Assembly (NCBI GenBank): GCA_937884755.1
Contig: CAKZYJ010000477.1
Location: 1 to 33,560 of the forward strand
Reading direction: 5' to 3'
Length of the DNA stretch: 33,560 nucleotides
DNA from: an uncultured Flammeovirgaceae bacterium
GTDB lineage: Bacteria > Bacteroidota > Bacteroidia > Cytophagales > Cyclobacteriaceae
Under the pieces are notes generated by a model. That model was not told where the DNA came from. It saw only the letters and a list, made by a program, of their open reading frames with translations, and ran no database searches. How positions within the stretch are numbered: the stretch's first letter is position 1; the number at the start of each line of letters is the position of its first letter. Below are positions 7,882 to 16,204 of this stretch, one piece after another. A program made the translations under genes and the position numbers.

Positions 7882-9840
7882 ATGAAAAAAGCGCGTTTTT
7901 CAATTGGTCGTAAGATACTGGTAGGGTTCTTAATCTTAATTGCTGTTTTTACAGTCAATGCAACCATTAGTATTATTACTCTCAATTCAGGAATTAACCT
8001 TACTCGGCATACTGCCGAAGTCACTGACCCGTCTGCGGATGCTATCGTCCGCTTTATTGGAATGGTCAACGAATCAGAAAAGCTGATTACCAGTTGGGTT
8101 TACCTGCAAAACAACAATTATAATAAGCAAGCTCTGAAAGATCTCCATGCAGTTTACCCTCAAGAAAAAGAGGTATTGGTGCAGCTAAGTAAAGCCTGGA
8201 GTGATAGCGCTCAGCTACATCAGCTAGATACAATTCTTAATCAGGTTGAAGCTTTAATGCAAACTGAGCAGGAAATTATGACCAGCCTGGTTTCTTTTGA
8301 AGATTACGAGGATCCAATGGCTAAGCTAATGGCTGAAAATGCTATTGAAGACGAAGTGCTACCGCGCACCCGTGAGATTCGCCAGCGTCTTAGCGAAATA
8401 AGTTCTATTAAACAGGCTGAAGCAGAAATGGCCCAGTCGGAAAATATTGCTTCTTACCTTCGGTTACGACAGATTATCCTGATTTTGGGAGCCATCACAA
8501 TAGTGATCGGTATAGTTAGTGCCTTAATCCTAAGTCGATCACTTACTCGCCCGATTAAGTATCTACAACGAGTTATTATTCAATTAGGGCAAGGCAGACT
8601 CCCCGAAAATAACAGTAATGATGACTCAATCTTTAAGCAGGACGAAGTAGGTGAAATGGCTGACGCAGTAGATGGTCTAGTAAAAGGACTAAAAGATACT
8701 TCAACTTTTGCCGAAAATATTGGAAAAGGCGAATACGCAGCTGAGTTTACTCCATTGAGCGAAGAAGACGTACTGGGTAACTCACTACTGAATATGCGCG
8801 ATAACCTTCGGCAGGTAGCGGAAGAGGACAAAATTCGGAATTGGGCTACTGAAGGAACTGCTAAATTTGGGGAAATACTTCGCCAAAACAACGACAACGT
8901 ACAAGAACTTACTAAAACTATTCTTTCCCACCTGATTTCCTATTTACACGCTAATCAAGGTGGAATATACCTTATCCAGAACGATACGGAAGATGAGCCG
9001 TTTATGACGTTAGAAGCCTGCTATGCCTGGGACCGTGAAAAGTATCTGGAGCAAAAAATTCACGAAGGGGAAGGGCTAGCCGGACAGGCCTGGCAAGAAA
9101 AGGATACTATCTATCTGACTGATATACCGAACGATTACATTTCTATTGCCTCAGGATTAGGCGAGGCCAATCCTACCAGCATTCTGATTGTACCATTGCT
9201 GGTAAACGAAGAAGTGCACGGGGTAATAGAACTGGCTTCATTTGAAGATTTCCAGCCCTACGAGGTGGAGTTCATGCAAAAAATTGCTGAGAGTATTGCA
9301 TCTACTGTATCATCAGTTAAAATTAACGCCCGTACCCAGCAACTACTGGGGGAATCGCAGCAGATGACCGAACAGATGCAGTCGCAGGAAGAGGAGATGC
9401 GACAGAATATGGAAGAGCTACAGGCTACGCAGGAGGAAGTAGAGCGGAAGACAATGGAAATGAAAGGTCGCATTGAGGCTATTAACCAGAGCGGTATTGC
9501 TTCTATTGAATTTAAACTAGATGGTACTATTGTTACTGCCAACGAGCCCTTTCTGTCCTTAGTGGGATACCAACTGGATGAGGTTCAGGGGCAGCATCAT
9601 CGTATCTTTGTGGAACCTGATTACGCCAAGTCAAAAGAATATCAGGTCTTTTGGGAGAACTTGCGAGCGGGCCAAAGACTGCCAGGGGAGTATAAGCGCA
9701 TTGCCAAGGATGGCACCGAACTATATATTCGTGGCTACTATGTAACTGTTAAAGATAAGAATGGCAATCCCAATAAGGTGATAAAGTATGCGATGGATAT
9801 TACTGAATTGAAGAATAAAAGCATATCCGTTGATATCTGA
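7882..9840 (+). CDS. Membrane sensor protein: HAMP-GAF-coiled coil-PAS, without an output domain
   Basis: A 652-residue inner-membrane protein. TM1 spans about 12-33 and TM2 about 197-218, enclosing a helical periplasmic sensor of roughly 160 residues of the four-helix-bundle type (CHASE3/4HB-like). HAMP follows at about 219-270 (SLTRPIKYLQRVI, DEVGEMADAV). A GAF domain is at about 325-475 (GEGLAGQAWQEKDTIYLTDI, SILIVPLL, VHGVIELAS). A Gln/Glu-rich coiled coil spans 485-530, and a PAS domain 533-643 ends in KYAMDITELK. The PAS closely resembles the type found in methyl-accepting chemotaxis proteins (GQHHRIFVEPDYAKS, GEYKRIAKDGTE), yet there is no MCP signalling domain, kinase, cyclase or phosphatase: the protein stops nine residues after PAS. 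No frameshifted continuation is visible before the next gene. It may signal through a partner protein, possibly the kinase at 16205; this is speculation. Confidence 0.85.
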   Translation: MKKARFSIGRKILVGFLILIAVFTVNATISIITLNSGINLTRHTAEVTDPSADAIVRFIGMVNESEKLITSWVYLQNNNYNKQALKDLHAVYPQEKEVLVQLSKAWSDSAQLHQLDTILNQVEALMQTEQEIMTSLVSFEDYEDPMAKLMAENAIEDEVLPRTREIRQRLSEISSIKQAEAEMAQSENIASYLRLRQIILILGAITIVIGIVSALILSRSLTRPIKYLQRVIIQLGQGRLPENNSNDDSIFKQDEVGEMADAVDGLVKGLKDTSTFAENIGKGEYAAEFTPLSEEDVLGNSLLNMRDNLRQVAEEDKIRNWATEGTAKFGEILRQNNDNVQELTKTILSHLISYLHANQGGIYLIQNDTEDEPFMTLEACYAWDREKYLEQKIHEGEGLAGQAWQEKDTIYLTDIPNDYISIASGLGEANPTSILIVPLLVNEEVHGVIELASFEDFQPYEVEFMQKIAESIASTVSSVKINARTQQLLGESQQMTEQMQSQEEEMRQNMEELQATQEEVERKTMEMKGRIEAINQSGIASIEFKLDGTIVTANEPFLSLVGYQLDEVQGQHHRIFVEPDYAKSKEYQVFWENLRAGQRLPGEYKRIAKDGTELYIRGYYVTVKDKNGNPNKVIKYAMDITELKNKSISVDI

Positions 9841-9919
9841 TTAGAACAAAGTGATTCTTAATAGAATAGAATACAATCTACTTTTAACCAGTGAGATACT
9901 AGAAATCAATAGTAAACCG

Positions 9920-11311
9920 TTAGTCGTATCCCAGTACCTGAAGCATAGATTCACTTGTCTGCTCCGAGGCAAATAGCTGGCAGGAAAAATTTCCTTCTTC
10001 AGTACGATCTACTACGATGTGCTGGGGTGCCGGAATCAAACAATGTTGAATACCTCCGTATCCACCAATAGCCTCCTGGTAAGCTCCGGTGTTGAAAAAG
10101 CCAATATAAAGTGGTTCGTTAGCAGGTATTTTGGGTAGAAACAACTCGTTACGGTGGGCTTCAGTGTTGTAATAATCCATACTATCGCAGGTTAAACCGC
10201 CCAAATTAATCTTTTGATAGGGTTCTTCCCAATGATTAATCGGCAGCATAATGAACTTACGGTTCAGCCCCCAAATATCGGGAAGTTGGGTAATAAATGA
10301 CCCATCGATCATATACCAGAGCTCTTTATCATTCTGCTGCTTTTGCCCGAGTACTGAATAAATAGTCGCTCCACTTTCACCTACGGTGTAGTTACCGAAT
10401 TCGGTGAGAATGTGTGGAGTTGGGGTATTGTTTTCCTGGCATACGCTCTGGATATTTTCAATAATCTGATCTACGATATATTCGTACTCGTAAGTAAACC
10501 AAAGAGAATTCTTTACCGGAAACCCTCCACCAATATCGATAGTATCTAGATCAGGGCATACTTTCTTCAGTTCACAGTACATCTCTACAAAGCGGTTCAG
10601 TTCACTCCAGTAGTAAGCTGAATCGTCAATACCCTGATTTACGAAGATGTGCAGTACCTTAAGCCGCACCCTTGAGTTTTTCTGCAAATGCGCCTGGTAA
10701 TAATCAACTATGTCGCTATAGCGAATGCCTAAACGAGAAGTATACAGCTCGAAGCGAGGGGTTTCATCTGAGGCCACTCGTATGCCAATATCAAACGGAT
10801 TATGCACTTGCTGCTCGTAGTAGGGCAGTTCTTCCAGATTATCCAGTACCGGCACACAATTGCGAAAACCATCGTTCAGTAAATCAACAATATACTGCCG
10901 GTACAAATCGCGTTTATACCCATTACAAACGATGAGTATATCCTGATTTATTTTGCCCTGCTCGTGTAGTTTTCGGATGATGGGAATATCATAGGAAGAT
11001 GAAGTCTCCAGATGAATATCATTCTTCAGAGCTTCGGTTAGTACAAACTCGAAGTGCGACGATTTCGTACAATAGCAATAGCGATAATCCCCCTGATATC
11101 CATACTTGTGCATCGATTCCTGAAACATACGCTTAGCCCGCTGGATACTATCGCTGATTTTCGGCAAATACGTAAGCTTGAAGGGAGTTCCGAATTTGCG
11201 GATGATTTCCATCAGCGGGATGTCATAAAACCGGAGACCTTCCTGATTGACTTCAAAATCAGGCGTAGGAAAATCAAAAGTTTTATGAATCAGATCAACG
11301 TACTTTCGCAT
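9920..11311 (-). CDS. speA: Arginine decarboxylase, Bacteroidota type (PLP-dependent)
   Basis: Predicted to convert arginine to agmatine for polyamine synthesis in the cytosol. It is a fold-type III PLP enzyme: an alanine-racemase-like barrel with the likely cofactor lysine Lys83 in YCYCTKSSHF, the phosphate-binding TIDIGGGFPVK loop, and a C-terminal beta domain with FFNTGAYQEAIGGYG carrying a substrate-contacting motif. At 463 residues it is much shorter than E. coli SpeA (about 630) and corresponds to the compact form annotated as arginine decarboxylase across Bacteroidota. Specificity for arginine over diaminopimelate or ornithine is by family resemblance. It is transcribed divergently from argS, a pairing of two arginine-using enzymes. 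Confidence 0.85.
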   Translation of the reverse strand: MRKYVDLIHKTFDFPTPDFEVNQEGLRFYDIPLMEIIRKFGTPFKLTYLPKISDSIQRAKRMFQESMHKYGYQGDYRYCYCTKSSHFEFVLTEALKNDIHLETSSSYDIPIIRKLHEQGKINQDILIVCNGYKRDLYRQYIVDLLNDGFRNCVPVLDNLEELPYYEQQVHNPFDIGIRVASDETPRFELYTSRLGIRYSDIVDYYQAHLQKNSRVRLKVLHIFVNQGIDDSAYYWSELNRFVEMYCELKKVCPDLDTIDIGGGFPVKNSLWFTYEYEYIVDQIIENIQSVCQENNTPTPHILTEFGNYTVGESGATIYSVLGQKQQNDKELWYMIDGSFITQLPDIWGLNRKFIMLPINHWEEPYQKINLGGLTCDSMDYYNTEAHRNELFLPKIPANEPLYIGFFNTGAYQEAIGGYGGIQHCLIPAPQHIVVDRTEEGNFSCQLFASEQTSESMLQVLGYD

Positions 11312-11340
11312 GGAGGGGGCTAAAAAATAGGGGTTAGCGG

Positions 11341-11359
11341 TGAGAATGCAATATTCTCA
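11341..11359. repeat. Perfect 7-bp inverted repeat between speA and argS
   Basis: TGAGAAT and ATTCTCA are separated by five bases (GCAAT). The element lies 30 bases upstream of the speA start and about 130 upstream of argS. The symmetry and location would suit a regulator binding site shared by the two divergent genes. It could also be chance in AT-rich DNA. Confidence 0.35.
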
Positions 11360-11485
11360 TAATTTTAACATCTTTGCAATCCTTGGTAGTAAGTTAGAAA
11401 AGTCCCGAGTACAAAGTTCAGGGTTTAGAAGAAATCCAAACTTAAAATCTGGACGCCCAGTTTTTGGAATGAAGAATTGATTTTT

Positions 11486-13294
11486 ATGGATATAGAAAAC
11501 CAAATTACGGAGGGTATTAAAGCCGCGTTTCAGTATCATTATCAACATACATTCGCGGAGGGTGAAGTAAGTCTGCAGCCTACCCGAAAAGATTTCGCCG
11601 GATCGCACACCTTTGTCACTTTTCCCTACGCCCGTATTTCCAGTCAGATCCCACCTCAAACGGCAGAAACTATTGGGAATTACTTGAAGGAGCACACCGA
11701 TATCATTAAGAATTTTAACGTCGTAAAAGGCTTTCTCAACCTGGAGCTAGCCGACTCAGTATGGGTTAAAGCTTTAGGCGAGGTTGTACGGGAATACCAA
11801 TCAGGTGAGCTACCTTACGGATTTCAGAGGAAAAACGGACAGAAGGTGATGATCGAGTTTTCATCGCCCAACACAAATAAACCACTGCATCTGGGGCACC
11901 TTCGTAATAATTTTTTGGGCTACGCTATGGTCCAAATCCTGGAAGCAAACGGCTACGCGGTGCATAAGGTAAATATTATCAACGACCGAGGTATTCATAT
12001 TTGCAAGTCGATGCTGGCCTACCAGAAGCTCGGAAGCGGCGAAACCCCCGAAAGCGCAGGCATGAAAGGTGACCATTTGGTAGGTAAATACTACGTGGAG
12101 TTTGACAAGCACTACAAAGCTCAAATTCAGGAACTGGTAGCTCAGGGCTACGAGGAGGAACAGGCCAAAAAAGAAGCACCTCTTATCAAGGAAGCCCAAG
12201 GCTTGCTTCAGCAATGGGAACGGAGTGATGCCGAAACCGTGGCGCTGTGGAAAAAGATGAACGGCTGGGTGTACGCTGGCTTCGACGCTACTTACCAGAA
12301 AATCGGGGTCTCGTTCGACCAAATCTACTACGAGTCAGACACCTACCTGCTTGGAAAAGATATTGTAGATGAAGGATTGGCTAAGGGCGTATTTTACCGT
12401 AAAGACGATGGTTCAGTATGGATTGACTTAACCGACGAGAAGTTAGACGAAAAGTTGGTGTTACGGACTGATGGTACTTCGGTATACATGACCCAGGATT
12501 TAGGCACTGCCGAACTACGTTACCGCGACTGGCCCTTTGATAAAATGGTATATGTAGTAGGTAACGAACAGAACTACCACTTCAAAGTGCTATTTACTAT
12601 CCTGAAGAAGCTCGGTCGCAGCTACGCCGATGGGTTATACCACCTCTCCTATGGTATGGTGGATCTTCCTTCTGGAAAAATGAAATCAAGAGAGGGTACC
12701 GTAGTAGACGCAGATGATCTGATTGACGAGGTAGTGAACCAGGCCCGTAAAAAAACCGAAGAACTAGGGAAAATCGATGAGTTAAGCTCTGAGCAGGCTA
12801 ACGAGTTATTTCAGATGCTGGGGCTAGGAGCTATTAAATATTTTCTCCTTAAGGTCGATCCTAAGAAGCGTATGCTGTTCAATCCAGAGGAATCGGTACA
12901 ATTACAGGGCGATACCGCTCCCTTTATTCAGTATTCTCACGCTCGTATTGCTGCCATTCTGCAAAAAGCAGCCCAAGAAGGAATTGACGCTTTTGATAGT
13001 GATGCCTTTAGCAAGTTAGAATCAATTCATCCGATTGAACAGGAAGTAGTAGAGTTACTTACCCTATTTCCTCAGAAAGTTCAGTTGGCCGGGGCTGAGT
13101 ATACTCCGTCCGTTATCGCTCAGTACATATTTGAGCTGGCGAAAGCTTACAATCGCTTTTACACCGAGGTACCTATTTTTGCTGAGCAAGATTCTAGTGC
13201 ACTTCGGTTCCGAGTATCTTTATCGTTGGCAGTAGCCAAAACCATTCGTAACGGACTAGGTTTGTTAGGTATTCAGGCTCCTGAGCAGATGTAA
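11486..13294 (+). CDS. argS: Arginyl-tRNA synthetase
   Basis: Class I synthetase charging tRNA-Arg in the cytosol. The ATG at 11486 is preferred over the TTG three codons upstream, giving 602 residues, normal for ArgRS. The N-terminal tRNA D-loop-binding domain (about 1-105) contains HTFVTFPYAR. The ATP-binding HIGH motif appears as HLGH at 135-138 in SSPNTNKPLHLGHLRN. The second signature, KMSKS-like, is KMKSR at 398-402 followed by EGTVVDADDL. The C-terminal anticodon-binding helical domain runs from about 480 and contains FIQYSHARIAAI. The gene is complete and appears monocistronic, with a long inverted repeat shortly downstream. Confidence 0.97.
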   Translation: MDIENQITEGIKAAFQYHYQHTFAEGEVSLQPTRKDFAGSHTFVTFPYARISSQIPPQTAETIGNYLKEHTDIIKNFNVVKGFLNLELADSVWVKALGEVVREYQSGELPYGFQRKNGQKVMIEFSSPNTNKPLHLGHLRNNFLGYAMVQILEANGYAVHKVNIINDRGIHICKSMLAYQKLGSGETPESAGMKGDHLVGKYYVEFDKHYKAQIQELVAQGYEEEQAKKEAPLIKEAQGLLQQWERSDAETVALWKKMNGWVYAGFDATYQKIGVSFDQIYYESDTYLLGKDIVDEGLAKGVFYRKDDGSVWIDLTDEKLDEKLVLRTDGTSVYMTQDLGTAELRYRDWPFDKMVYVVGNEQNYHFKVLFTILKKLGRSYADGLYHLSYGMVDLPSGKMKSREGTVVDADDLIDEVVNQARKKTEELGKIDELSSEQANELFQMLGLGAIKYFLLKVDPKKRMLFNPEESVQLQGDTAPFIQYSHARIAAILQKAAQEGIDAFDSDAFSKLESIHPIEQEVVELLTLFPQKVQLAGAEYTPSVIAQYIFELAKAYNRFYTEVPIFAEQDSSALRFRVSLSLAVAKTIRNGLGLLGIQAPEQM

Positions 13295-13336
13295 CCGTTG
13301 AAGGTTAAAAATTAGAAGTTGGTAGAAACCGGATAC

Positions 13337-13395
13337 TTGAAATTTATAGAAATTAGGAAATGCGACCTGATAACTTCAATTTCTATGAATTTCAA
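13337..13395. repeat. Long imperfect inverted repeat downstream of argS
   Basis: TTGAAATTTATAGAAATT (13337-13354) pairs with AATTTCTATGAATTTCAA (13378-13395) at 17 of 18 positions, leaving a 23-base loop. The transcript could fold into a long AU-rich hairpin in the 189-base gap between argS and menA. There is no T-run after the stem, so it is not a standard intrinsic terminator. It may be a transcript-end stabiliser or the remnant of a small repeat element. Confidence 0.55.
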
Positions 13396-13483
13396 CTAAT
13401 TTCTAGATCTTAGAAAAATTACTATTAAATACCCAGCCAACTGGTGAGCGTCAACTATAAATTAAGGATTAAATAGTATTACT

Positions 13484-14383
13484 ATGCCTACCCCTCGTGA
13501 TTGGATAACGGCGGCACGCCCCCGGACATTGCCGCTGGCTTTGGCTTCTATTGGCATGGGCGCATTTCTGGCGGCTTCGGTAGGAGAATTCCGTTGGGCG
13601 GTGTTCTTGCTTACGGTACTGACCACCGTATTTCTTCAAGTGCTCTCTAATTTTGCCAACGACTACGGGGATTCTATCCACGGAGCGGATAGTGTAGAAC
13701 GGGAAGGCCCGTCTCGGGCAGTGCAGTCGGGTGCCATTTCTCCTGCGGCTATGCGGCGAGCTATGACCCTGTTTGCGCTGCTATCGTTTATGAGCGGGGT
13801 TATTTTACTGTTCGTTGGTATTCAGTGGAATATTTGGGTGTTAACCATTTTTTTAGTTTTAGGTCTGCTAGCCATTGCAGCAGCAGTTACCTATACGGCA
13901 GGTTACAGACCGTACGGCTACGTAGGTTTAGGAGATATTTCAGTCCTGATTTTCTTTGGCCTGGTAGGGGTGATGGGCTCGTTCTATTTACATACCGGCT
14001 ACGTGCACTGGTTGTTTCTGCTTCCAGCCTTAAGCTGCGGTTTTTTTTCGGTGGCTGTACTCAATGTCAATAATATCCGCGATATAAAAACAGATCAGTT
14101 AGCTGGTAAGCGTTCTATTCCGGTACGGTTAGGACGAAGCCGAGCGGTAGTTTACCATTGGCTATTATTAATAGGAGGTGTACTCTGCTCAGTACTTTTT
14201 GTGCTCCTCTCATACGATACGATGTATCAGTGGATTTTTCTGCTCAGTGTGCCACTACTGATTCGTAATGGCCTGGCCGTACAAAATAAAACACAGGCAG
14301 TAGAACTTGACCCTTATTTGCGACAGCTAGCACTTTCTACGCTAGTGTACGTGCTAACCTTCGGAGTAGGACACCTACTTTAA
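13484..14383 (+). CDS. menA: 1,4-dihydroxy-2-naphthoate polyprenyltransferase
   Basis: A UbiA-superfamily membrane enzyme attaching the polyprenyl tail to 1,4-dihydroxy-2-naphthoate in menaquinone synthesis. It has 299 residues with eight or nine hydrophobic segments. The N-terminal WITAARPRTLPLALA is characteristic of MenA. The first Asp-rich metal/diphosphate motif is NFANDYGD, followed by EGPSRAVQSG; the second is NVNNIRDIKTDQLAGKRS. Both are in cytoplasmic loops, as expected. Menaquinone as the respiratory quinone fits Bacteroidota. No other men genes lie next to it here. Confidence 0.95.
   Translation: MPTPRDWITAARPRTLPLALASIGMGAFLAASVGEFRWAVFLLTVLTTVFLQVLSNFANDYGDSIHGADSVEREGPSRAVQSGAISPAAMRRAMTLFALLSFMSGVILLFVGIQWNIWVLTIFLVLGLLAIAAAVTYTAGYRPYGYVGLGDISVLIFFGLVGVMGSFYLHTGYVHWLFLLPALSCGFFSVAVLNVNNIRDIKTDQLAGKRSIPVRLGRSRAVVYHWLLLIGGVLCSVLFVLLSYDTMYQWIFLLSVPLLIRNGLAVQNKTQAVELDPYLRQLALSTLVYVLTFGVGHLL
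14365..14379 (+). terminator. Possible terminator hairpin at the end of menA
   Basis: AGTAGG and CCTACT form a perfect 6-bp stem with a 3-base loop, followed by a T/A-rich run. The stem overlaps the last menA codons, and the T-run is broken, so the call is weak. Confidence 0.25.
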
Positions 14384-14442
14384 TTATATTAAACTTTTTC
14401 AGGCTAAACCTGCCTCATTTTTCGTATACTACATTAGAGATA

Positions 14443-14450
14443 TATATTTG
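14443..14450 (+). promoter_or_regulatory. Candidate Bacteroidota -7 promoter element for the universal stress protein gene
   Basis: TATATTTG matches TAnnTTTG exactly and lies 24 bases before the ATG at 14474, so transcription would start a few bases before the gene. The expected -33 region near 14419 is TTTTCG, only a partial match. Confidence 0.5.
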
Positions 14451-14473
14451 CACTACCACTAAAATTGATACTC

Positions 14474-15316
14474 ATGAAAACCATCTTAGTTCCTACTGAT
14501 TTCTCTGACCAAGCTACCTACGCATTGGATATGGCCGCCGATATTGCCCGAAAAAGTAACGCTCAGGTACAATTACTTAACGTAGTGGAGGCTCCGCACG
14601 GCTCTTCCTTTAGTGCATTAGGCGAAGTCTCTATGCCCGATGCTTCGGATAACCTTTATTTTGTTCGGCTAATTGAAGCAGCCAAAAAGAAGTTTGATGA
14701 GATGGCGGTTGAGGGAAAATACTCTGACATAAAGCTGGAAGGTTTGGTGGAAGTGGGACATCCGTTTGAGCATATTTCCCGAAGTATTGCCGAACATGAA
14801 GTAGATTTAGTGGTGATAGGAACTAGAGGATCATCAGGATTAGAAGAAATTTTTGTAGGCTCTAACACTGAGAAAGTAGTGCGCCGCGTAGACTGCCCCG
14901 TATTGTCAGTAAAATCTCCGGTCTCTACCGATAGCATCAAAGATATTGCGTTTGCCACTAATTTTCGCGATGATTATTCCAAACTGATTGAGCAACTAGT
15001 AAAGCTTCAGAAAGTATTTGATGCTACCATTCATCTTGTTAGCATTAATACCCCCAGTAACTTTGAAAACGACCGCTACTACAAACAGGCTATGAAAAAG
15101 TTTGCGGAGGAATACAAACTGGAAAACTATACTATGAATGTGTATAATGACGATCCGGAAGAGGATGGTATTATTTATTTCGCTGAGGATATTGATGCTG
15201 ATATGATTGCCCTAGGGACTCATGGCCGCACTGGCATTAGTCGTCTGCTGAGTGGTAGCATCGCTGAAGATGTAGTAAACCATGCTAAGCGACCAGTCTG
15301 GACCTTTAAACTATAA
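14474..15316 (+). CDS. Universal stress protein with tandem UspA domains
   Basis: A cytosolic 280-residue protein with two UspA domains, residues about 1-145 and 150-280. The ATG at 14474 is chosen because the ORF immediately enters the first Usp strand (MKTILVPTDFSDQA); the upstream TTG would add only three residues. Both domains carry the ATP-binding signature Gx2Gx9G(S/T): GTRGSSGLEEIFVGSN in the first and GTHGRTGISRLLSGSI in the second. Binding of ATP is therefore likely in both halves. Such proteins respond to starvation, oxygen limitation or stationary phase, but the role here is unknown. The gene converges on pyrE with a four-base gap. Confidence 0.93.
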   Translation: MKTILVPTDFSDQATYALDMAADIARKSNAQVQLLNVVEAPHGSSFSALGEVSMPDASDNLYFVRLIEAAKKKFDEMAVEGKYSDIKLEGLVEVGHPFEHISRSIAEHEVDLVVIGTRGSSGLEEIFVGSNTEKVVRRVDCPVLSVKSPVSTDSIKDIAFATNFRDDYSKLIEQLVKLQKVFDATIHLVSINTPSNFENDRYYKQAMKKFAEEYKLENYTMNVYNDDPEEDGIIYFAEDIDADMIALGTHGRTGISRLLSGSIAEDVVNHAKRPVWTFKL

Positions 15317-15320
15317 ATTT

Positions 15321-15974
15321 CTACGCTCCCCAGGTACTAGGCGATTTTCTCCAACTTTGCAGTGATGAGAGGCTAGTGGTAGAGATCAGGTTCTGCTCTA
15401 CCGCTTCTTTAATCAGCACATCGTAATTGCACAGTGATACAAATGGAATTTCAGCGTTAGCAAACAGTTCCCGAGCCTGGTCAAATCCGTAAGTAAAGAT
15501 AGAGACTAAGCCTAGTACTTCTAATCCGGATAAGTCTAGCGCGGCGGCGGCTTTGGCTGAACTACCTCCGGTAGAAACCAAATCCTCAATCAGTACTACT
15601 TTTTGCCCCTGGGTAACTTCTCCCTCCACCAAGTTGGCCATACCGTGGGTTTTAGGCTTGGGTCGTACGTAAAGGAAAGGTAAATCCAGTGCATCGGCTA
15701 CTAAGGCTCCCTGAGGGATACCCGCCGTAGCTACTCCGGCAATAGCATCTACTTCCGAAAACCTCTTCCGTACTACCTCTACTAATTCGTACTTGATGTA
15801 GGTTCGAACGTGTGGATACGAGAGAGCAATCCGTCCGTCGCAATAAATAGGCGACTTCCAGCCTGAACTCCAAGTGTAAGGACGCTCAGCATTCAGTTTA
15901 ATTACACCAATGGTGAGGTACATCCGAGCAATGCGTTCGGCTACCGATAAGTCTTTGTGATCCGACCAACTCAT
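15321..15974 (-). CDS. pyrE: Orotate phosphoribosyltransferase
   Basis: Joins orotate to PRPP to form OMP in pyrimidine synthesis. Its 217 residues match the PyrE family. Signatures are the substrate region WSSGWKSPIYCDGR, the GVATAGIPQGA loop, RPKPKTHGMANLVEG (the flexible catalytic loop region) and the PRPP-binding VVLIEDLVSTGGSSAKA. The gene stands alone on the minus strand, convergent with the universal stress gene and divergent from the hybrid kinase. No pyrimidine attenuator is apparent in the 230 bases upstream. Confidence 0.95.
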   Translation of the reverse strand: MSWSDHKDLSVAERIARMYLTIGVIKLNAERPYTWSSGWKSPIYCDGRIALSYPHVRTYIKYELVEVVRKRFSEVDAIAGVATAGIPQGALVADALDLPFLYVRPKPKTHGMANLVEGEVTQGQKVVLIEDLVSTGGSSAKAAAALDLSGLEVLGLVSIFTYGFDQARELFANAEIPFVSLCNYDVLIKEAVEQNLISTTSLSSLQSWRKSPSTWGA

Positions 15975-16177
15975 AGCCGCAAATTAGCTAATTATTCTCT
16001 ACAGAAAGGTGCTTTACAGCAACTTTTTATCCTTTGCAGGTGACGACTTTGCCTTAAGAGGCAACGTATCATAGGTTTCCTCAGGTATTTCGCTTTGAAC
16101 TACTCAGCTAATTGATATAATATTTATCAAAAAAATTAAAAACAAAAGTAGAAATATTACATTAGTAAGTTTTTTCT

Positions 16178-16185
16178 TATATTTG
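16178..16185 (+). promoter_or_regulatory. Candidate Bacteroidota -7 promoter element for the hybrid kinase gene
   Basis: TATATTTG matches TAnnTTTG exactly and lies 19 bases before the ATG at 16205, so the leader would be very short. No TTTG is seen at the usual -33 spacing. Confidence 0.45.
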
Positions 16186-16204
16186 CATTTGGTCAAGTAT
16201 CAGT

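Noticed and set aside
14400-14424. CAGG/CCTG hairpin with a T-run as a menA terminator
   Set aside because: The stem is only four base pairs, and the better stem at 14365-14379 was kept with low confidence instead.
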